Assembly: GCA_965116715.1 (NCBI GenBank)
Contig: OZ220724.1
Location: 2,666,001-2,730,000 of the forward strand
Source of the DNA: Poriferisodalis sp965116715
GTDB taxonomy: Bacteria > Actinomycetota > Acidimicrobiia > Acidimicrobiales > Poriferisodalaceae
Direction of reading: 5' to 3'
DNA length: 64,000 bases
Shown here: positions 16,598-26,600 of the stretch, in pieces
Position numbering within the stretch: position 1 is the first letter of the stretch
Layout: the number at the start of each line of letters is the position of its first letter
Notes under the pieces: model-generated
What the model saw: the letters and a program-made list of their open reading frames with translations, nothing else
Told to the model about the DNA's origin: nothing
Databases searched by the model: none
Translations under genes and position numbers: made by a program

Positions 16598-19045
16598 GTG
16601 ACTGACAAGCCGTTCCGGCTCGACGAGACGGTCCCGACGAGCGGCGGTCCGTTCGGCCAGCCGGTGCCCCGGCGCGAAGACAGCCGGCTGCTGCGAGGAC
16701 GGGGCCGCTATATCGCGAATGTCCGCTACGACGGTCAGCTCGCCGTGGCGTTCGTGCGGAGCCCCGTGGCTCATGCGCGGATCGTCTCGGTCGACGTGTC
16801 AGCGGCCCGCCAGGCGCCCGGCGTCGTCGATGTCGCGACCGGGGCCGACCCGGACTTCACCGGCCGGGTCCTCATCGCCGAATCGGCACTGCCGACCCAT
16901 GTGAACACACCACAGCCCGTGCTGGCCACCGGCAAGGTGCGCTACCAGGGAGAGGCCGTCGCAGCGGTCGTCGCCACCACGGTCGCAGCGGCGGCCGATG
17001 CCGCCGAGCACGTGGAGGTGACCTACGACGAGCTGCGGACCCATGTCGATGCCGTGGCTGCTGCCGCGGAACCAGTCGAGCCGGTGCACGACATCGCACC
17101 CGACAACCTCATCGTCACCCGCACGTTCGATTCGGGCGATGTCGATGCGGCGCTGGCGAGTTCACACGTGGTGGTCGAGCGTTCCTACCGCACCAACCGG
17201 CACGGCGCCACGCCGATGGAAGGCCGCGGCGCCGTCGCCGCCTGGGACGCCGACGGCACCAAGCTGACGCTGCACGCCACCTCCCAGGTGCCGTACTTGC
17301 ACCGCAGCGGTCTGGCCAAGGTGCTCGGGTTGCCCGACAGCGCGGTGCGCATGGTGGTCGGCGATGTCGGCGGCGGGTTCGGCATCAAGGGAGCGCTGTA
17401 CCCCGAAGATGCCGCCGTCAGCTTGCTGGCACGACGGCTCGGCCGCCCGGTGGGGTGGGTCGAGACCCGCTCGGAGCACATGGCCACTGCGCTGCACGCC
17501 CGCGACCACCACTACACGGTGCGGGCCGGATTCGACACCGACGGCACGCTCGTGGCGGTCGACGCGGTGCTGCACGCCAACGTGGGCGCCTACAGCTCGC
17601 CGCCGTGGACGGCCGGCATCGAGCCCCTCATGGCCGGCGGCCTACTGACCGGCCCCTACAAGCTCGCCCACTACCGCTGCGAGGTGCTGGGCGTGGCCAC
17701 CAACACCACGCCGACCGGTCCCTACCGCGGTGTGGCCCGACCGGCCACCGTGTTCGTGATGGAACGCCTGCTCAACGATGCCGCCGCAGAGTTCGGCATG
17801 GACCCCCTCGACATCCGCCGCCGCAACCTGGTCACGCCCGACGACCTGCCCTACACCGCCCCCACGCGGCTGGTGCACGACTCGCGCACCTACCTGGAGT
17901 GCCTCGACCAAGCCGTCGAGCTCATCGACCACGACAGCTTCCGGCAGGCCCAGCAGGCGGCGCGGGACGCCGGCGAGACGCGTCCCGTCGGGATCGGCTT
18001 CGCCTGTTACAACGAGCTGACCGGCCTGGGCCAGAAGGCCTCGGCCGGCCCGCGACTGCCGTTCCGCACCGGCCACGAGTCGGCCGAGGTGCGCGTCGAT
18101 CCGTCGGGAACGATCACCGCCGCCATGGGCGTCACCTCGCAGGGTCAAGGACTGGAAACCACCATGGCGCAGGTGGTGGCCGCCGAACTCGGCGTCGGTG
18201 TCGAGGCGGTCACCGTCGAGGTGGGCGACACCGATCGCATCTCGTTCGGGATGGGCGCATTCGCCAGCCGCCAAGGCGTCATCGGCTCGGGTGCAGCGAC
18301 GCTGGCAGCCCGCACGGTGCGTGCCAAGGCGCTCGTCATCGCCGCACACCTGCTCGAAGCCGAGCCCGAGTGGCTGAGCATCGACGACGGCCTCATCCAC
18401 ACCGCCGACGCGCCCGCCGTCGGCGTCACGCTGGCGGACGTCGCCCGTGTGGCCTACTTCGAGCCGCACCGGCTCCCGCCCGGACTCGAACCCGGCCTGG
18501 AGGCCATGCGCTTCTACGACCCGATGACCGGCACCTTCGCAGCGGGTGCGCAGGCAGCAATCGTCGCCGTCGACCTCGAGACCGGCGAGGTGGACGTGCA
18601 GCGGATGGCCTGCGTGGAGGACACCGGCCGCGTCATCAACCCCATGATCGTGGACGGCCAGATGCACGGCGCCATCGCCCAGGGCATCGGCGGCGCGCTG
18701 TACGAGCACTTCGTCTACGACGCCGACGGCCAGTTGCAGTCGGGCACTTTCATGGACTACCTGGCCATCACCGCCGACCGGATGCCGTCCATCGAGCTGG
18801 GCCACGTCGCCGACCCGGCGCACAACCTCAACCAGATCCGCGGAGTGGGCGAGGGCGGCACGCTCGGCCCCTACGCCGCCATCGCGAATGCAGTCTGCGA
18901 TGCCCTCGCGCCACTCGGCATCACCATCGACGAGCTGCCGCTGAGCCCTGCCCGCATTCACGCTGCGCTCGCCGCTGCGGGCGCTCAGCGCTCGATCACC
19001 GAAGCCGACGCTCGCGCCGAGACGCACGAACGAGCCCGGCGATAG
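16598..19045 (+). CDS. molybdenum hydroxylase large subunit (xanthine dehydrogenase family)
   Basis: 815 residues. GTG 16598 is preferred because GGGGAGA lies upstream; a GTG at 16529 is also in frame. It has the a/b-hammerhead N-terminus (PRREDSRLLRGRGRYIAN) and the Mo-pterin-binding domains with VGDVGGGFGIKG, the loop PYRGVARPAT and a C-terminal GVGEGGTLGPYAAIANAV containing the catalytic Glu. The loop is not the AYxCSFR of true CO dehydrogenase. Such subunits hydroxylate aldehydes or N-heterocycles with a FAD and a 2Fe-2S partner, neither of which is encoded nearby. A paralogue lies at 44362-46632. It follows the SDR gene. Confidence 0.88.
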   Translation: MTDKPFRLDETVPTSGGPFGQPVPRREDSRLLRGRGRYIANVRYDGQLAVAFVRSPVAHARIVSVDVSAARQAPGVVDVATGADPDFTGRVLIAESALPTHVNTPQPVLATGKVRYQGEAVAAVVATTVAAAADAAEHVEVTYDELRTHVDAVAAAAEPVEPVHDIAPDNLIVTRTFDSGDVDAALASSHVVVERSYRTNRHGATPMEGRGAVAAWDADGTKLTLHATSQVPYLHRSGLAKVLGLPDSAVRMVVGDVGGGFGIKGALYPEDAAVSLLARRLGRPVGWVETRSEHMATALHARDHHYTVRAGFDTDGTLVAVDAVLHANVGAYSSPPWTAGIEPLMAGGLLTGPYKLAHYRCEVLGVATNTTPTGPYRGVARPATVFVMERLLNDAAAEFGMDPLDIRRRNLVTPDDLPYTAPTRLVHDSRTYLECLDQAVELIDHDSFRQAQQAARDAGETRPVGIGFACYNELTGLGQKASAGPRLPFRTGHESAEVRVDPSGTITAAMGVTSQGQGLETTMAQVVAAELGVGVEAVTVEVGDTDRISFGMGAFASRQGVIGSGAATLAARTVRAKALVIAAHLLEAEPEWLSIDDGLIHTADAPAVGVTLADVARVAYFEPHRLPPGLEPGLEAMRFYDPMTGTFAAGAQAAIVAVDLETGEVDVQRMACVEDTGRVINPMIVDGQMHGAIAQGIGGALYEHFVYDADGQLQSGTFMDYLAITADRMPSIELGHVADPAHNLNQIRGVGEGGTLGPYAAIANAVCDALAPLGITIDELPLSPARIHAALAAAGAQRSITEADARAETHERARR

Positions 19046-19058
19046 TCGTTGGAACTGT

Positions 19059-19078
19059 CTGATAATCGCTGTTATCAG
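19059..19078. promoter_or_regulatory. hairpin upstream of the binding-protein gene
   Basis: Perfect 7-bp arms CTGATAA and TTATCAG around a 6-base loop lie 14 bases after the molybdenum hydroxylase stop and 85 before the next start. It is AT-rich for this genome. It may be an operator or a terminator without a T-run; the sequence does not decide. Confidence 0.4.
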
Positions 19079-19162
19079 CGCTGAGGCGGTAGTTGGGCCT
19101 ACGATCCACATGCCCGTCAATTGTCGGGGCGCTCCCGCGACGCTCGCCAAAGGAACGACCCT

Positions 19163-20425
19163 ATGCCCAGAGCCATGGCCAACTCCCTGTCACGATGCCG
19201 AGGGCTCGCAGCTCTGGTTGCGGCCATGGCCCTCTTGGCGGCGGCATGCACCGGTGCCGCGCCGGATGACGATCCAGCGGCCGTCACCACAGAGGCGCCG
19301 GCGGCAGAACCGGCACCCGGCGCTCAGGCCACCCCGGGCGTCTTCGACGACCGTGTGCTGTTCGGGCAGTCCGCGGCCTTCAGCGGCCCGGCGCAGGCGT
19401 TGGGGCACTCCATGCGCCTGGGCATCGAGGCTGCCTTCCACGAACAGAACCAGGCAGGCGGCGTCCACGGCCGCATGCTCGAACTTGTCACGCTGGACGA
19501 CCGGTACGAGCCGGGGTTTGCGTTCGCGAACACACGTGACCTGATCACCAAGGAGCGGGTGTTCGCGCTGATCGGCGAGGTGGGCACACCGACGTCTCGC
19601 TCCGCAGTGCCGCTCGCCGAGTCGCGGGCCGTGCCGTTCGTGGCTCCCTTCACGGGCGCCGGCTTCCTGCGGGATCCCGATCTGAATTCGGTGGTCAACC
19701 TGCGAGCCTCCTATGCGCAGGAAACCGAGCACATGGTGGAGCGCCTCACTTCCGATCTTGGCGTGACCAAGGTCGCGGTGATGTACCAGAACGACTCCTA
19801 TGGCCAGTCCGGCCTGAACGGGGTAGCCGAGGCCCTGGACAAACGGGGGCTCGAGCCCGTCGCCACCTGGTACTACGAGAGGAACTCGAGTGCGGTGAAG
19901 GCTGCGGTGTTCCACATCGCAGCCGCAGAACCCGAAGCCGTCATCTTCATCGGTGCCTACCAACCGGTGGCCAAAGCGATCACGCTGCTGCGCCAGGACG
20001 TCGATCCCGTCTTCATGGCAGTCTCCTTCGTGGGCAGCAACGCGCTGGCAGCCGAGCTGGGCGACGACGCGGGCGGCGTGTACGTCACACAGGTGGTGCC
20101 GATTCCCGACGACGCCGACACGCCGGTCGTCGCGGACTATCGCTCAGCGATCAGCGAATTCGACCCGGACTCCGTGCCCGGGTTCGTCTCGCTGGAGGGG
20201 TACCTGGCGGGACGATTGGCCATCGTCGCACTCGAGACGTGCGGGGCAGACCTGACACGTGAGTGCTTCCTGGGCGCGTTCACCGAGTTGGGGTCCATCG
20301 ACCTCTCGGGTGTCAGCCTGCACTACGGGCCCGGCGACAATCAGGGCTCGGACGAAGTCCTGCTGACGGTGATCAACGACGACGGCCGGTTCGTTCCCGC
20401 GGCCAACCTTGGGGACACGCAGTAA
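19163..20425 (+). CDS. lipoprotein periplasmic-binding protein (branched-chain / ANF type)
   Basis: 420 residues; ATG 19163 with AAAGGA eight bases upstream. A lipoprotein signal ends at LLAAAC, and a Pro/Ala/Glu linker follows. The type-I periplasmic-binding fold is shown by LFGQSAAFSGPAQALGHSMRLGIEAAF, EQNQAGGVHGRMLEL, the GEVGTPTSRSAVPLAE hinge region and VAVMYQNDSYGQSGLNGV. Such proteins bind amino acids, amides or urea. No permease gene is on this strand. Instead the stop overlaps by one base the start of a two-TM sensor-like protein, so a receptor role of the TorT kind is more likely than transport. Confidence 0.85.
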   Translation: MPRAMANSLSRCRGLAALVAAMALLAAACTGAAPDDDPAAVTTEAPAAEPAPGAQATPGVFDDRVLFGQSAAFSGPAQALGHSMRLGIEAAFHEQNQAGGVHGRMLELVTLDDRYEPGFAFANTRDLITKERVFALIGEVGTPTSRSAVPLAESRAVPFVAPFTGAGFLRDPDLNSVVNLRASYAQETEHMVERLTSDLGVTKVAVMYQNDSYGQSGLNGVAEALDKRGLEPVATWYYERNSSAVKAAVFHIAAAEPEAVIFIGAYQPVAKAITLLRQDVDPVFMAVSFVGSNALAAELGDDAGGVYVTQVVPIPDDADTPVVADYRSAISEFDPDSVPGFVSLEGYLAGRLAIVALETCGADLTRECFLGAFTELGSIDLSGVSLHYGPGDNQGSDEVLLTVINDDGRFVPAANLGDTQ

Positions 20426-22323
20426 TGGGCCGTCTGCGGGTCTCGGCCAGGCTGGCCACGATCACGCTGGTCGTGTTCGCGGTCATCGCTGCGAGCACGG
20501 CCGTCGCCTGGGTTGCCGTCGGCGACTCGGCCGCCCAGACAGCCGAAGAACCCGACATTGACGCGGTGACCACAGCGCTGGCAGTTGTACGGCAGGTTCA
20601 GTCATTGGCGGACGCTGCCACCGTGAGCACCCACCCGAGCATGACAACGGAGATCCTGGCGGAGTCCCGAGCGTCTCTGGATGCGTCGGTCGAAGCGCTC
20701 TCTGGGCAGATTGACGATCTGCAGACCGCCGGGTACGAGCAGGCGTCGGCAACGATGCGTGAGCTGACCGGCGAGCTGGCGCGCCAGTCCGCGGAGATCG
20801 AAGACCGTCGCCCGGCCCTGGCGGAGGTCCGGCGCGAGTCTGAACGACGCCGGCAAGAGATCATCGCGATGACCAACTGGGAACTCGTGCCCGCCGCGGT
20901 GGCGAGCGAGGACGATGTGTTCTATGGCTTGATCACCGATGACGGCGACGCTGTCTCGACGGAGGACCTGCTGCGCTACTCGCGCCTCGCGCTGTTGACG
21001 CAGCAAGTCGACCAAGGATCGGTCCTGCTCGAGGTCGCAGCCCGGCAGTCGGACATCGCTTTCGTCGCCACGGTCGAGGAAAACGTCGACTTGGTGATGT
21101 ACCAGCTTTCCGACAGTCTCGAAGTGTTCGCCGAGGACACCCGCCAAGACCTGCAACCCACGCTGATTCCGCTCGCGAGCGGCCTGGTGGACGGTGCCTA
21201 CGGCGAAGCGAACATGATCGACATGATGAAGACCCGCTTGGGTCTGGCCGCACAGGAAGCGAGAGATATCGCCGCGATCAGGGGGACCTTGGCGTCATTG
21301 CAGACGGAGGCGTCGAATGTTCTGGCCCAAGCCATCAGCCGCGTCGCCGCCGTCGATGGGTACAGCGGGATTGCTGAGCTCCTGAATGCGGCACTGGCCG
21401 TGGATGAGCACGTGAACTCGGTGGTGGCCGGCTCGGTGACCCGGACGACGTCCACGACACCACTGGCAGAGCTGCCGGCAGCCAGCGACGCTGCCGCAGC
21501 CGACCTGTCCGGCATTCGCCAGCAGCTGGACGCCTTGGAGGGTGCAGGCCATGGCGACGCAGTTGTGGGCATGCGCACGGCCGTCGACGGTCTGCAGTCC
21601 GACGTGGAGGGAATCCACGACGGCCGCCCTGGACTCGTCGAGGCGCTGCAATCCGCGGGCGGTCAACGGGCGCAGCTCAGGGCGTTCTTCGACTACCAGC
21701 TCCGGCCGGCCGTGGTCGCGAGCCTCGACAACCAGCTCTATTACATGCTGACCGGCAGGAGCGAGTTTGCCGATGGTGCGGCGGCCGACTCGGATCCGCT
21801 GTCGCGTGAGGAACTGTTGCGGTACCGGCACCTCACGCTGGTCTTCAACTCGCTGTTCCGGACCTTCTCCGGTCTCATCATCGCCATCATCATCTCCGAG
21901 CCGACGCTGATCGCCGAGGCCGAAGAGAGGTTCGCGACAGCAGCCCATCGCCTGGAGGCGAGCGTCGCGTTCTTGGAGCAAGAGGGCGGAAGCGAGATAC
22001 ACCCTCAACTGGTGCCGCTGGCGCGACAGTTCATCGCGTTCGGCAATGGCGATGCGAACTTCTTCGATGCGCTACGCCACCGGCTCCCGCTCATCGCTCA
22101 TGAGGTCGCGTTGATTGAGTCCAGCCGTCAAGCGAGCCACGCAATTCACTCCGATGTCGACATGCTGCTCGACGAGGTGCTGCAGGAGGCCGCCACCCTT
22201 GATCCCGATGCCCACGAACCCGATGCGCGAACGATTGCGCTGGTGATCGGCATTGTCGCTGTGATCGCGACGCTGCTGCTTGCCGCGGAGGTTGCCCGGC
22301 GCCGCGACGACGCTCAGGCGTGA
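20425..22323 (+). CDS. membrane sensor-like protein without an output domain
   Basis: 632 residues, start ATG 20425 overlapping the upstream stop. One TM helix lies near the N-terminus (about 10-33) and a second at the very end (about 605-625, IALVIGIVAVIATLLLAAEVA), leaving about 570 extracytoplasmic residues and a cytoplasmic tail of only about ten. The exterior is mostly helical and internally duplicated: LLRYSRLALLTQQ matches LLRYRHLTLVFNS, and LQPTLIPLASGLVDGAYGEAN matches IHPQLVPLARQFIAFGNGDAN. The layout recalls TorS/NIT sensor domains, but no kinase, cyclase or HAMP follows. It ends 10 bases inside the convergent ABC gene. Partner signalling proteins are unknown. Confidence 0.6.
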   Translation: MGRLRVSARLATITLVVFAVIAASTAVAWVAVGDSAAQTAEEPDIDAVTTALAVVRQVQSLADAATVSTHPSMTTEILAESRASLDASVEALSGQIDDLQTAGYEQASATMRELTGELARQSAEIEDRRPALAEVRRESERRRQEIIAMTNWELVPAAVASEDDVFYGLITDDGDAVSTEDLLRYSRLALLTQQVDQGSVLLEVAARQSDIAFVATVEENVDLVMYQLSDSLEVFAEDTRQDLQPTLIPLASGLVDGAYGEANMIDMMKTRLGLAAQEARDIAAIRGTLASLQTEASNVLAQAISRVAAVDGYSGIAELLNAALAVDEHVNSVVAGSVTRTTSTTPLAELPAASDAAAADLSGIRQQLDALEGAGHGDAVVGMRTAVDGLQSDVEGIHDGRPGLVEALQSAGGQRAQLRAFFDYQLRPAVVASLDNQLYYMLTGRSEFADGAAADSDPLSREELLRYRHLTLVFNSLFRTFSGLIIAIIISEPTLIAEAEERFATAAHRLEASVAFLEQEGGSEIHPQLVPLARQFIAFGNGDANFFDALRHRLPLIAHEVALIESSRQASHAIHSDVDMLLDEVLQEAATLDPDAHEPDARTIALVIGIVAVIATLLLAAEVARRRDDAQA

Positions 22324-25151
22324 GCGCCTGAGCCGAGGTAGGCGTCGACCACAGCTTCGTTGACCCGGATCTCAGCCGGTGTGCCCTGCGCGATGACCTG
22401 GCCGAATTCGAGCACGTAGATGTAGTCGCACACCTCCAGCACAAGGCCCATGTCGTGGTCGATCAGCAAAATCGACACGCCTTCGGAGGCCACATCCAGC
22501 AGTCGCACGCCGAGCGCGATGCTCTCCGGTGTGGTCAGCCCGGCTGCGGGCTCGTCGGCCAGCATCACCCGCGGTGCCGGCGCGATCGCACGCGCGACCC
22601 CGACGAGTTTCTGGCTGCCGAGTGGCAGGTTTGCCGGCTTCGCCTCGGTGTCACGCGCCAAGCCCACCAGCTCCATTGCCGCATCCACCCGGTATTCCTC
22701 GGCGGGCCGCATCGGCTTCACGAAGTCGGCCAGCACGGAGCCGAACGACGAATGCTCGGCGGCGACCTGCACGTTCTCGCGCACGGTCAGGTCATCGAAC
22801 AGCTCGAGCGACTGCCACGTGCGGGTCAGACCGAGCTGGGCGCGTTCGTGCGGCGCCTCGCTGGTGAGCGGTCTCCCGCAGAACGTGATCTGCCCGCGCG
22901 ACGGCACGAAGCCGGTCAACGCATCGACGAATGTCGTCTTGCCGGCGCCGTTCGGCCCGATCAGGCCGACGATCTGGCCCTCGCGGATCTGCAGCGATAC
23001 GCCGTCCACTGCCTTCAGCCCGCCGAACCTCACCGTCAGATCGGCAACGTCGAGCACGACAGGCGCATGAGCGAAGCTCGTCGGCCGCAGTTTGCGCCGG
23101 TAGCGCGACCCAGCGGGGATCTGCCCGCTGGGGCCGGCGTCGTCGCCGAGCTGTGCGAGGGGGTCGCTGCCCTCCCGGATGGCCGAGACGGTTCGCCTGG
23201 CAGAGCGCCATGCCTTCAGCCTGCGGAGATTCTGGCGGTACGCGCCGGCTACGCCCTCGGAGAAGAAGATGGCAGCAACCACGAGCGAGACGCCTGACGC
23301 GAACTGGTACCACCGTCCGAGCGGGGCGACCCGGTCGGCGGTGATGTAGACGATGCCGAGCGGTGCGAACAGCCCGGCGATGATCGCCCCGGCGACGCTG
23401 GTGATGCCGCACAGGTAGGCCAGTGCCAGGAAGCTCAGGCCGATCAGCACCGCGAAGCTCTCTGCAGACAGCTGGCCGCGGCTGTAGCCGATGAACGCGC
23501 CGCCCACCCCGGCCAGGAACGACGCAATCCCGAACGCCAGCATCTTGGTCCTCGCGACCGAGATGCCGATGGACGCGCCGGCACGCTCATTCGATCGAAT
23601 GGCCAGGAACCGTCGGCCGGTGGCGCTGCGGGCCAGGTTCCCGACAGCGACGGCACACACCGTCACCACGGCCAGCACCAGGAACCCGAACTGCAGCCGA
23701 GCGAAGTTCCGTCCCTCCCGCATGCTCAGGTCCACCCCGAGCAGCGTCGGGCCCGAGATGGGATTCCCGAACAGGCCGGTGATGGCCGTGTTGCGGAAGA
23801 CGAACTCCTCGAGCGCCACGGCGCCCGACAGCGTGACCACTGCGAGCTGCGCGCCCCGGATCCGCAGGGCGGAGACGCCCACCACGAGTCCGAATCCGGT
23901 GGCCATGAGGGCCGCCAGCAGCAGCGAGATGGGAAACGGGATGCCGAGCGAGTCGCCCAGCTTGCTGAGAGCGAAGCCTGAAGCGCCGGCGATGGCGGCC
24001 TGCGCCAGCGAGATCTGGCCGACGAGGCCGGTCAGCACCACCAGCGACAGCATGACGATGGTCATGATCATGCTGGTGATGATCCCGATGCGGTAGCCGC
24101 CCTGAGCCACCACCATCAGCACGCCGGCGGTCACCACCATCGCGGCGACCACGCCGGAGCGCATCTGGGGCCTCGTGACCTCAGGCAGGGGGTCGGCTTG
24201 GACAGCACCGCGGGTCGGCAGCGTGCGCCCCAGGCCGAACAGGGCGATCACGATGACCCCGAACGGCAGCGCCTCGGGTATCCCGGACACGGCCCAGTCG
24301 GGCCACCACGGGCTGGTGCTCTGGTACACCACGATCGACTGGAAGATGCCGAGGGCGAAGGCGGCCGCGACGGTGACCGCGATGGAGAGCAGCCGACCGA
24401 TGACCGCCGCGGCGAGCGCCGGCACGATCGCGAGGATGTACGTCCTGGGGTTCGGCGGGGCGATCGGCGACGCCAAGATCATGAGGAAGCCGACGACGGT
24501 GGCCGACAGCACCCAGGTGGAGCCCGCGAGCACCTGCGGCGAGTAGCGGGCCAGGCTGACCGCCCGCTCATTCTCGGTGGATGCCCTGGTCGCGAGACCT
24601 ATGCGGGTGAAACGGAACCATGCCCACACCGCAACCGTGGTCGCCAGCACGACTGCCGTGAGCCACAGGCGGTCACGCGAGAAGCTGATGCCGGCGAAGC
24701 TGACTGGCTCGTTGGGCAGGATCGGCGCGACCACCCGCGCCCCGCTGGTGAAGTGCATCACGATCAACGCCTGCACCACCAGCAGCACGCCCACGGATGC
24801 CACGACGCGGGCCAGGATCGGAGCGCGCCGAAGCGGCCTGAACACTCCGAAGTGCACCATCAGCCCGATGAGGCTGCACGACAGCACGGCGAGGATGATC
24901 GCCACCGCGAAGGGCACCGTGCCCGAGGACCCGCCGAGGCCCACGCGGTTGCGAATGATGACCACCGGCAGCACGAGGTCGCCGGTGCGGTTGAGCTCGT
25001 CGTAGACGTAGGCGCCCCACATCGCCATGGCCCCGGTGGCGAAGTTGACAATGCCCGTGCCCCGGTAGGTGATGACGAGGCCCATCGACAGGGCCGCGTA
25101 GATGCAGCCCGATCCCAAGCCCACGATCGCAAAGAGCAGGTACTGATCCAT
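22314..25151 (-). CDS. fused LivH-LivM-LivG branched-chain-type ABC transporter
   Basis: 945 residues from ATG 25151 (GTG 25169 is possible). Three normally separate parts are joined: a LivH-like permease (about 1-290, GTGIVNFATGAMAMWGAY), a LivM-like permease (about 330-630) and a LivG-like ATPase (about 700-945). The ATPase has Walker A GPNGAGKTTF, a variant signature LPLGSQKLVGVAR and Walker B VMLADEPAAGL. It imports amino acids, urea or similar with a lipoprotein receptor. It is the last gene of a five-gene minus-strand series and pairs with the binding protein 68 bases upstream. It lacks its own LivF. A close paralogue lies at 27371-30187. Confidence 0.88.
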   Translation of the reverse strand: MDQYLLFAIVGLGSGCIYAALSMGLVITYRGTGIVNFATGAMAMWGAYVYDELNRTGDLVLPVVIIRNRVGLGGSSGTVPFAVAIILAVLSCSLIGLMVHFGVFRPLRRAPILARVVASVGVLLVVQALIVMHFTSGARVVAPILPNEPVSFAGISFSRDRLWLTAVVLATTVAVWAWFRFTRIGLATRASTENERAVSLARYSPQVLAGSTWVLSATVVGFLMILASPIAPPNPRTYILAIVPALAAAVIGRLLSIAVTVAAAFALGIFQSIVVYQSTSPWWPDWAVSGIPEALPFGVIVIALFGLGRTLPTRGAVQADPLPEVTRPQMRSGVVAAMVVTAGVLMVVAQGGYRIGIITSMIMTIVMLSLVVLTGLVGQISLAQAAIAGASGFALSKLGDSLGIPFPISLLLAALMATGFGLVVGVSALRIRGAQLAVVTLSGAVALEEFVFRNTAITGLFGNPISGPTLLGVDLSMREGRNFARLQFGFLVLAVVTVCAVAVGNLARSATGRRFLAIRSNERAGASIGISVARTKMLAFGIASFLAGVGGAFIGYSRGQLSAESFAVLIGLSFLALAYLCGITSVAGAIIAGLFAPLGIVYITADRVAPLGRWYQFASGVSLVVAAIFFSEGVAGAYRQNLRRLKAWRSARRTVSAIREGSDPLAQLGDDAGPSGQIPAGSRYRRKLRPTSFAHAPVVLDVADLTVRFGGLKAVDGVSLQIREGQIVGLIGPNGAGKTTFVDALTGFVPSRGQITFCGRPLTSEAPHERAQLGLTRTWQSLELFDDLTVRENVQVAAEHSSFGSVLADFVKPMRPAEEYRVDAAMELVGLARDTEAKPANLPLGSQKLVGVARAIAPAPRVMLADEPAAGLTTPESIALGVRLLDVASEGVSILLIDHDMGLVLEVCDYIYVLEFGQVIAQGTPAEIRVNEAVVDAYLGSGAHA

Positions 25152-25219
25152 CTCAGAGCAGCCGATCACTCATCCGCAGATGCTCGCAGATGAACCGGAC
25201 GCAGTGTGAATAACGGTGG

Positions 25220-26587
25220 TTAGAGCCCGCTCAGCTCGTAGGCGTCGAAGAGCCCGTCGCCGATCACGATCCGGCGAAGTGTTCCGTCGTCGGCCTCGAC
25301 GACCTGCCACACCATGATGTGCGACATGCAGTGCGAGGACTCCGGGGGCCAGGGCGCCTGCCCGCATCGCAGGTTGGGGCCGAACCAGCCGGGCGTCTCG
25401 CCGGAGTTGGTGAATGCGTCGGTGATCGATTCGGGGGTGATCGGGCCCTCAATCGTCTCGAGGATGAACTCGATCTCACGCCACGCCCCGTAGGGCGCGA
25501 TACCGAAGCCGTTGATCAGCTGCTCGTGCCCGGCCGCTGTCATGTGCTCCGCGTATTCGGCCAGGCGTTCCTGGATCTCGGGCGGTGCGAAGTCGGCAAC
25601 CCAGGGGACCCACTGGTCGCCCTGGGTGTAGGTGCCGATGGCGGCGGACCCGAGCACATCGATGTACAGCGTGCACGACCCGGCGAAGATCGGCTTGTCG
25701 AAGCCGCTCGCGGCGGCCGAGCCGACCATGCCGATGCAGCCGAACTCGTCGAGCTGGCCCATCATTCCCTCGACACCGGCGGACTGCGCCGCAGCGATGG
25801 CGGCGGTCCAGTCGGGCGCGGCGACATCCACCACGATGCGCGTCATCTCGATGCCGTAGTGCTCGAGTACCGGAGCGATGATGTTGTCCATGAAGTCCAG
25901 TGCGGTGGATGCATCCTGGACCACCACGGCGATGTGGTCGATGCCGAGTTCTTTGAAGGTCTTCGCCGGGCCTACGGCAAAGGCGCCGGTGGCCACATGC
26001 AGCAGGAATGCGCCGGGGCTGTTCCGCTCGGTGGGACCCCACGAGTGGGACGAGACGTAGGGGATGCCGGCGTCCAGCCACAGGCTCAGCGCCGCTTCTG
26101 AGGCCAGCTCGACGCCCATGTAGGCCATGACGACGTCTTCCTCGATGAGCTTGACGGCGCAGTTGATGGCGCTCTCGGGTGTGTTGTCGGAGGTGCAGAT
26201 GACCGGCTCGATCATGGCGCCGTGGATCCCGCCGGCGTCGTTGATGGCCCCGATGGCCACCTCGCCGCCTATGCGCAGCTCGGGTAGCGAGATGTTGCCG
26301 CCCTCGTTGTTGACGTAGCCCACCTTGATGACCTCGCCGGTGCGGTCGATGGCGGCTGTGGCCGCTGAGGTGTCGCCGGCGTCGTCGCTGTCACCCGCTG
26401 CGCCGGCACCCGCACCGTCCCCCTCAGCGGTCGCCGATGCCCCGGTGCCGGTGCCGTCGTCATCGGCGGGCACGGAGGCGGTGCCGTCGTCGTCGGTGCC
26501 GTCGCCGTCGCCCGAACTGCCGCACGCGGCGGCGACAAGCCCGAGAGCGAGCAGCAGGGCCAGGAATCGTGTCAGTGGAGAGCGCAT
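25220..26587 (-). CDS. ABC transporter substrate-binding lipoprotein (Liv/urea type)
   Basis: 455 residues. The signal ends at LGLVAAAC (lipidated Cys about 22), followed by an acidic Gly/Asp/Ala linker of about 60 residues that lifts the domain from the membrane. The type-I binding fold starts at TGEVIKVGYVNNEGG and includes EVAIGAINDAGGIHGAMI and SAAASGFDKPIFAGSC. The mature domain is closely similar to the protein encoded at 30246-31652, so the pair arose by duplication. It lies between the shared LivF gene and a fused permease-ATPase gene on the same strand. The substrate is unknown. Confidence 0.9.
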   Translation of the reverse strand: MRSPLTRFLALLLALGLVAAACGSSGDGDGTDDDGTASVPADDDGTGTGASATAEGDGAGAGAAGDSDDAGDTSAATAAIDRTGEVIKVGYVNNEGGNISLPELRIGGEVAIGAINDAGGIHGAMIEPVICTSDNTPESAINCAVKLIEEDVVMAYMGVELASEAALSLWLDAGIPYVSSHSWGPTERNSPGAFLLHVATGAFAVGPAKTFKELGIDHIAVVVQDASTALDFMDNIIAPVLEHYGIEMTRIVVDVAAPDWTAAIAAAQSAGVEGMMGQLDEFGCIGMVGSAAASGFDKPIFAGSCTLYIDVLGSAAIGTYTQGDQWVPWVADFAPPEIQERLAEYAEHMTAAGHEQLINGFGIAPYGAWREIEFILETIEGPITPESITDAFTNSGETPGWFGPNLRCGQAPWPPESSHCMSHIMVWQVVEADDGTLRRIVIGDGLFDAYELSGL

Positions 26588-26600
26588 AGCGGCCCCGACG

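Noticed and set aside
16598..19045. Aerobic CO dehydrogenase (CoxL)
   Set aside because: The active-site loop reads PYRGVAR, not AYxCSFR, and CoxM/CoxS are missing.
17455..19062. 535-codon plus-strand frame inside the molybdenum hydroxylase
   Set aside because: Alternate-frame shadow, very Arg/Gly/His-rich, no family features.
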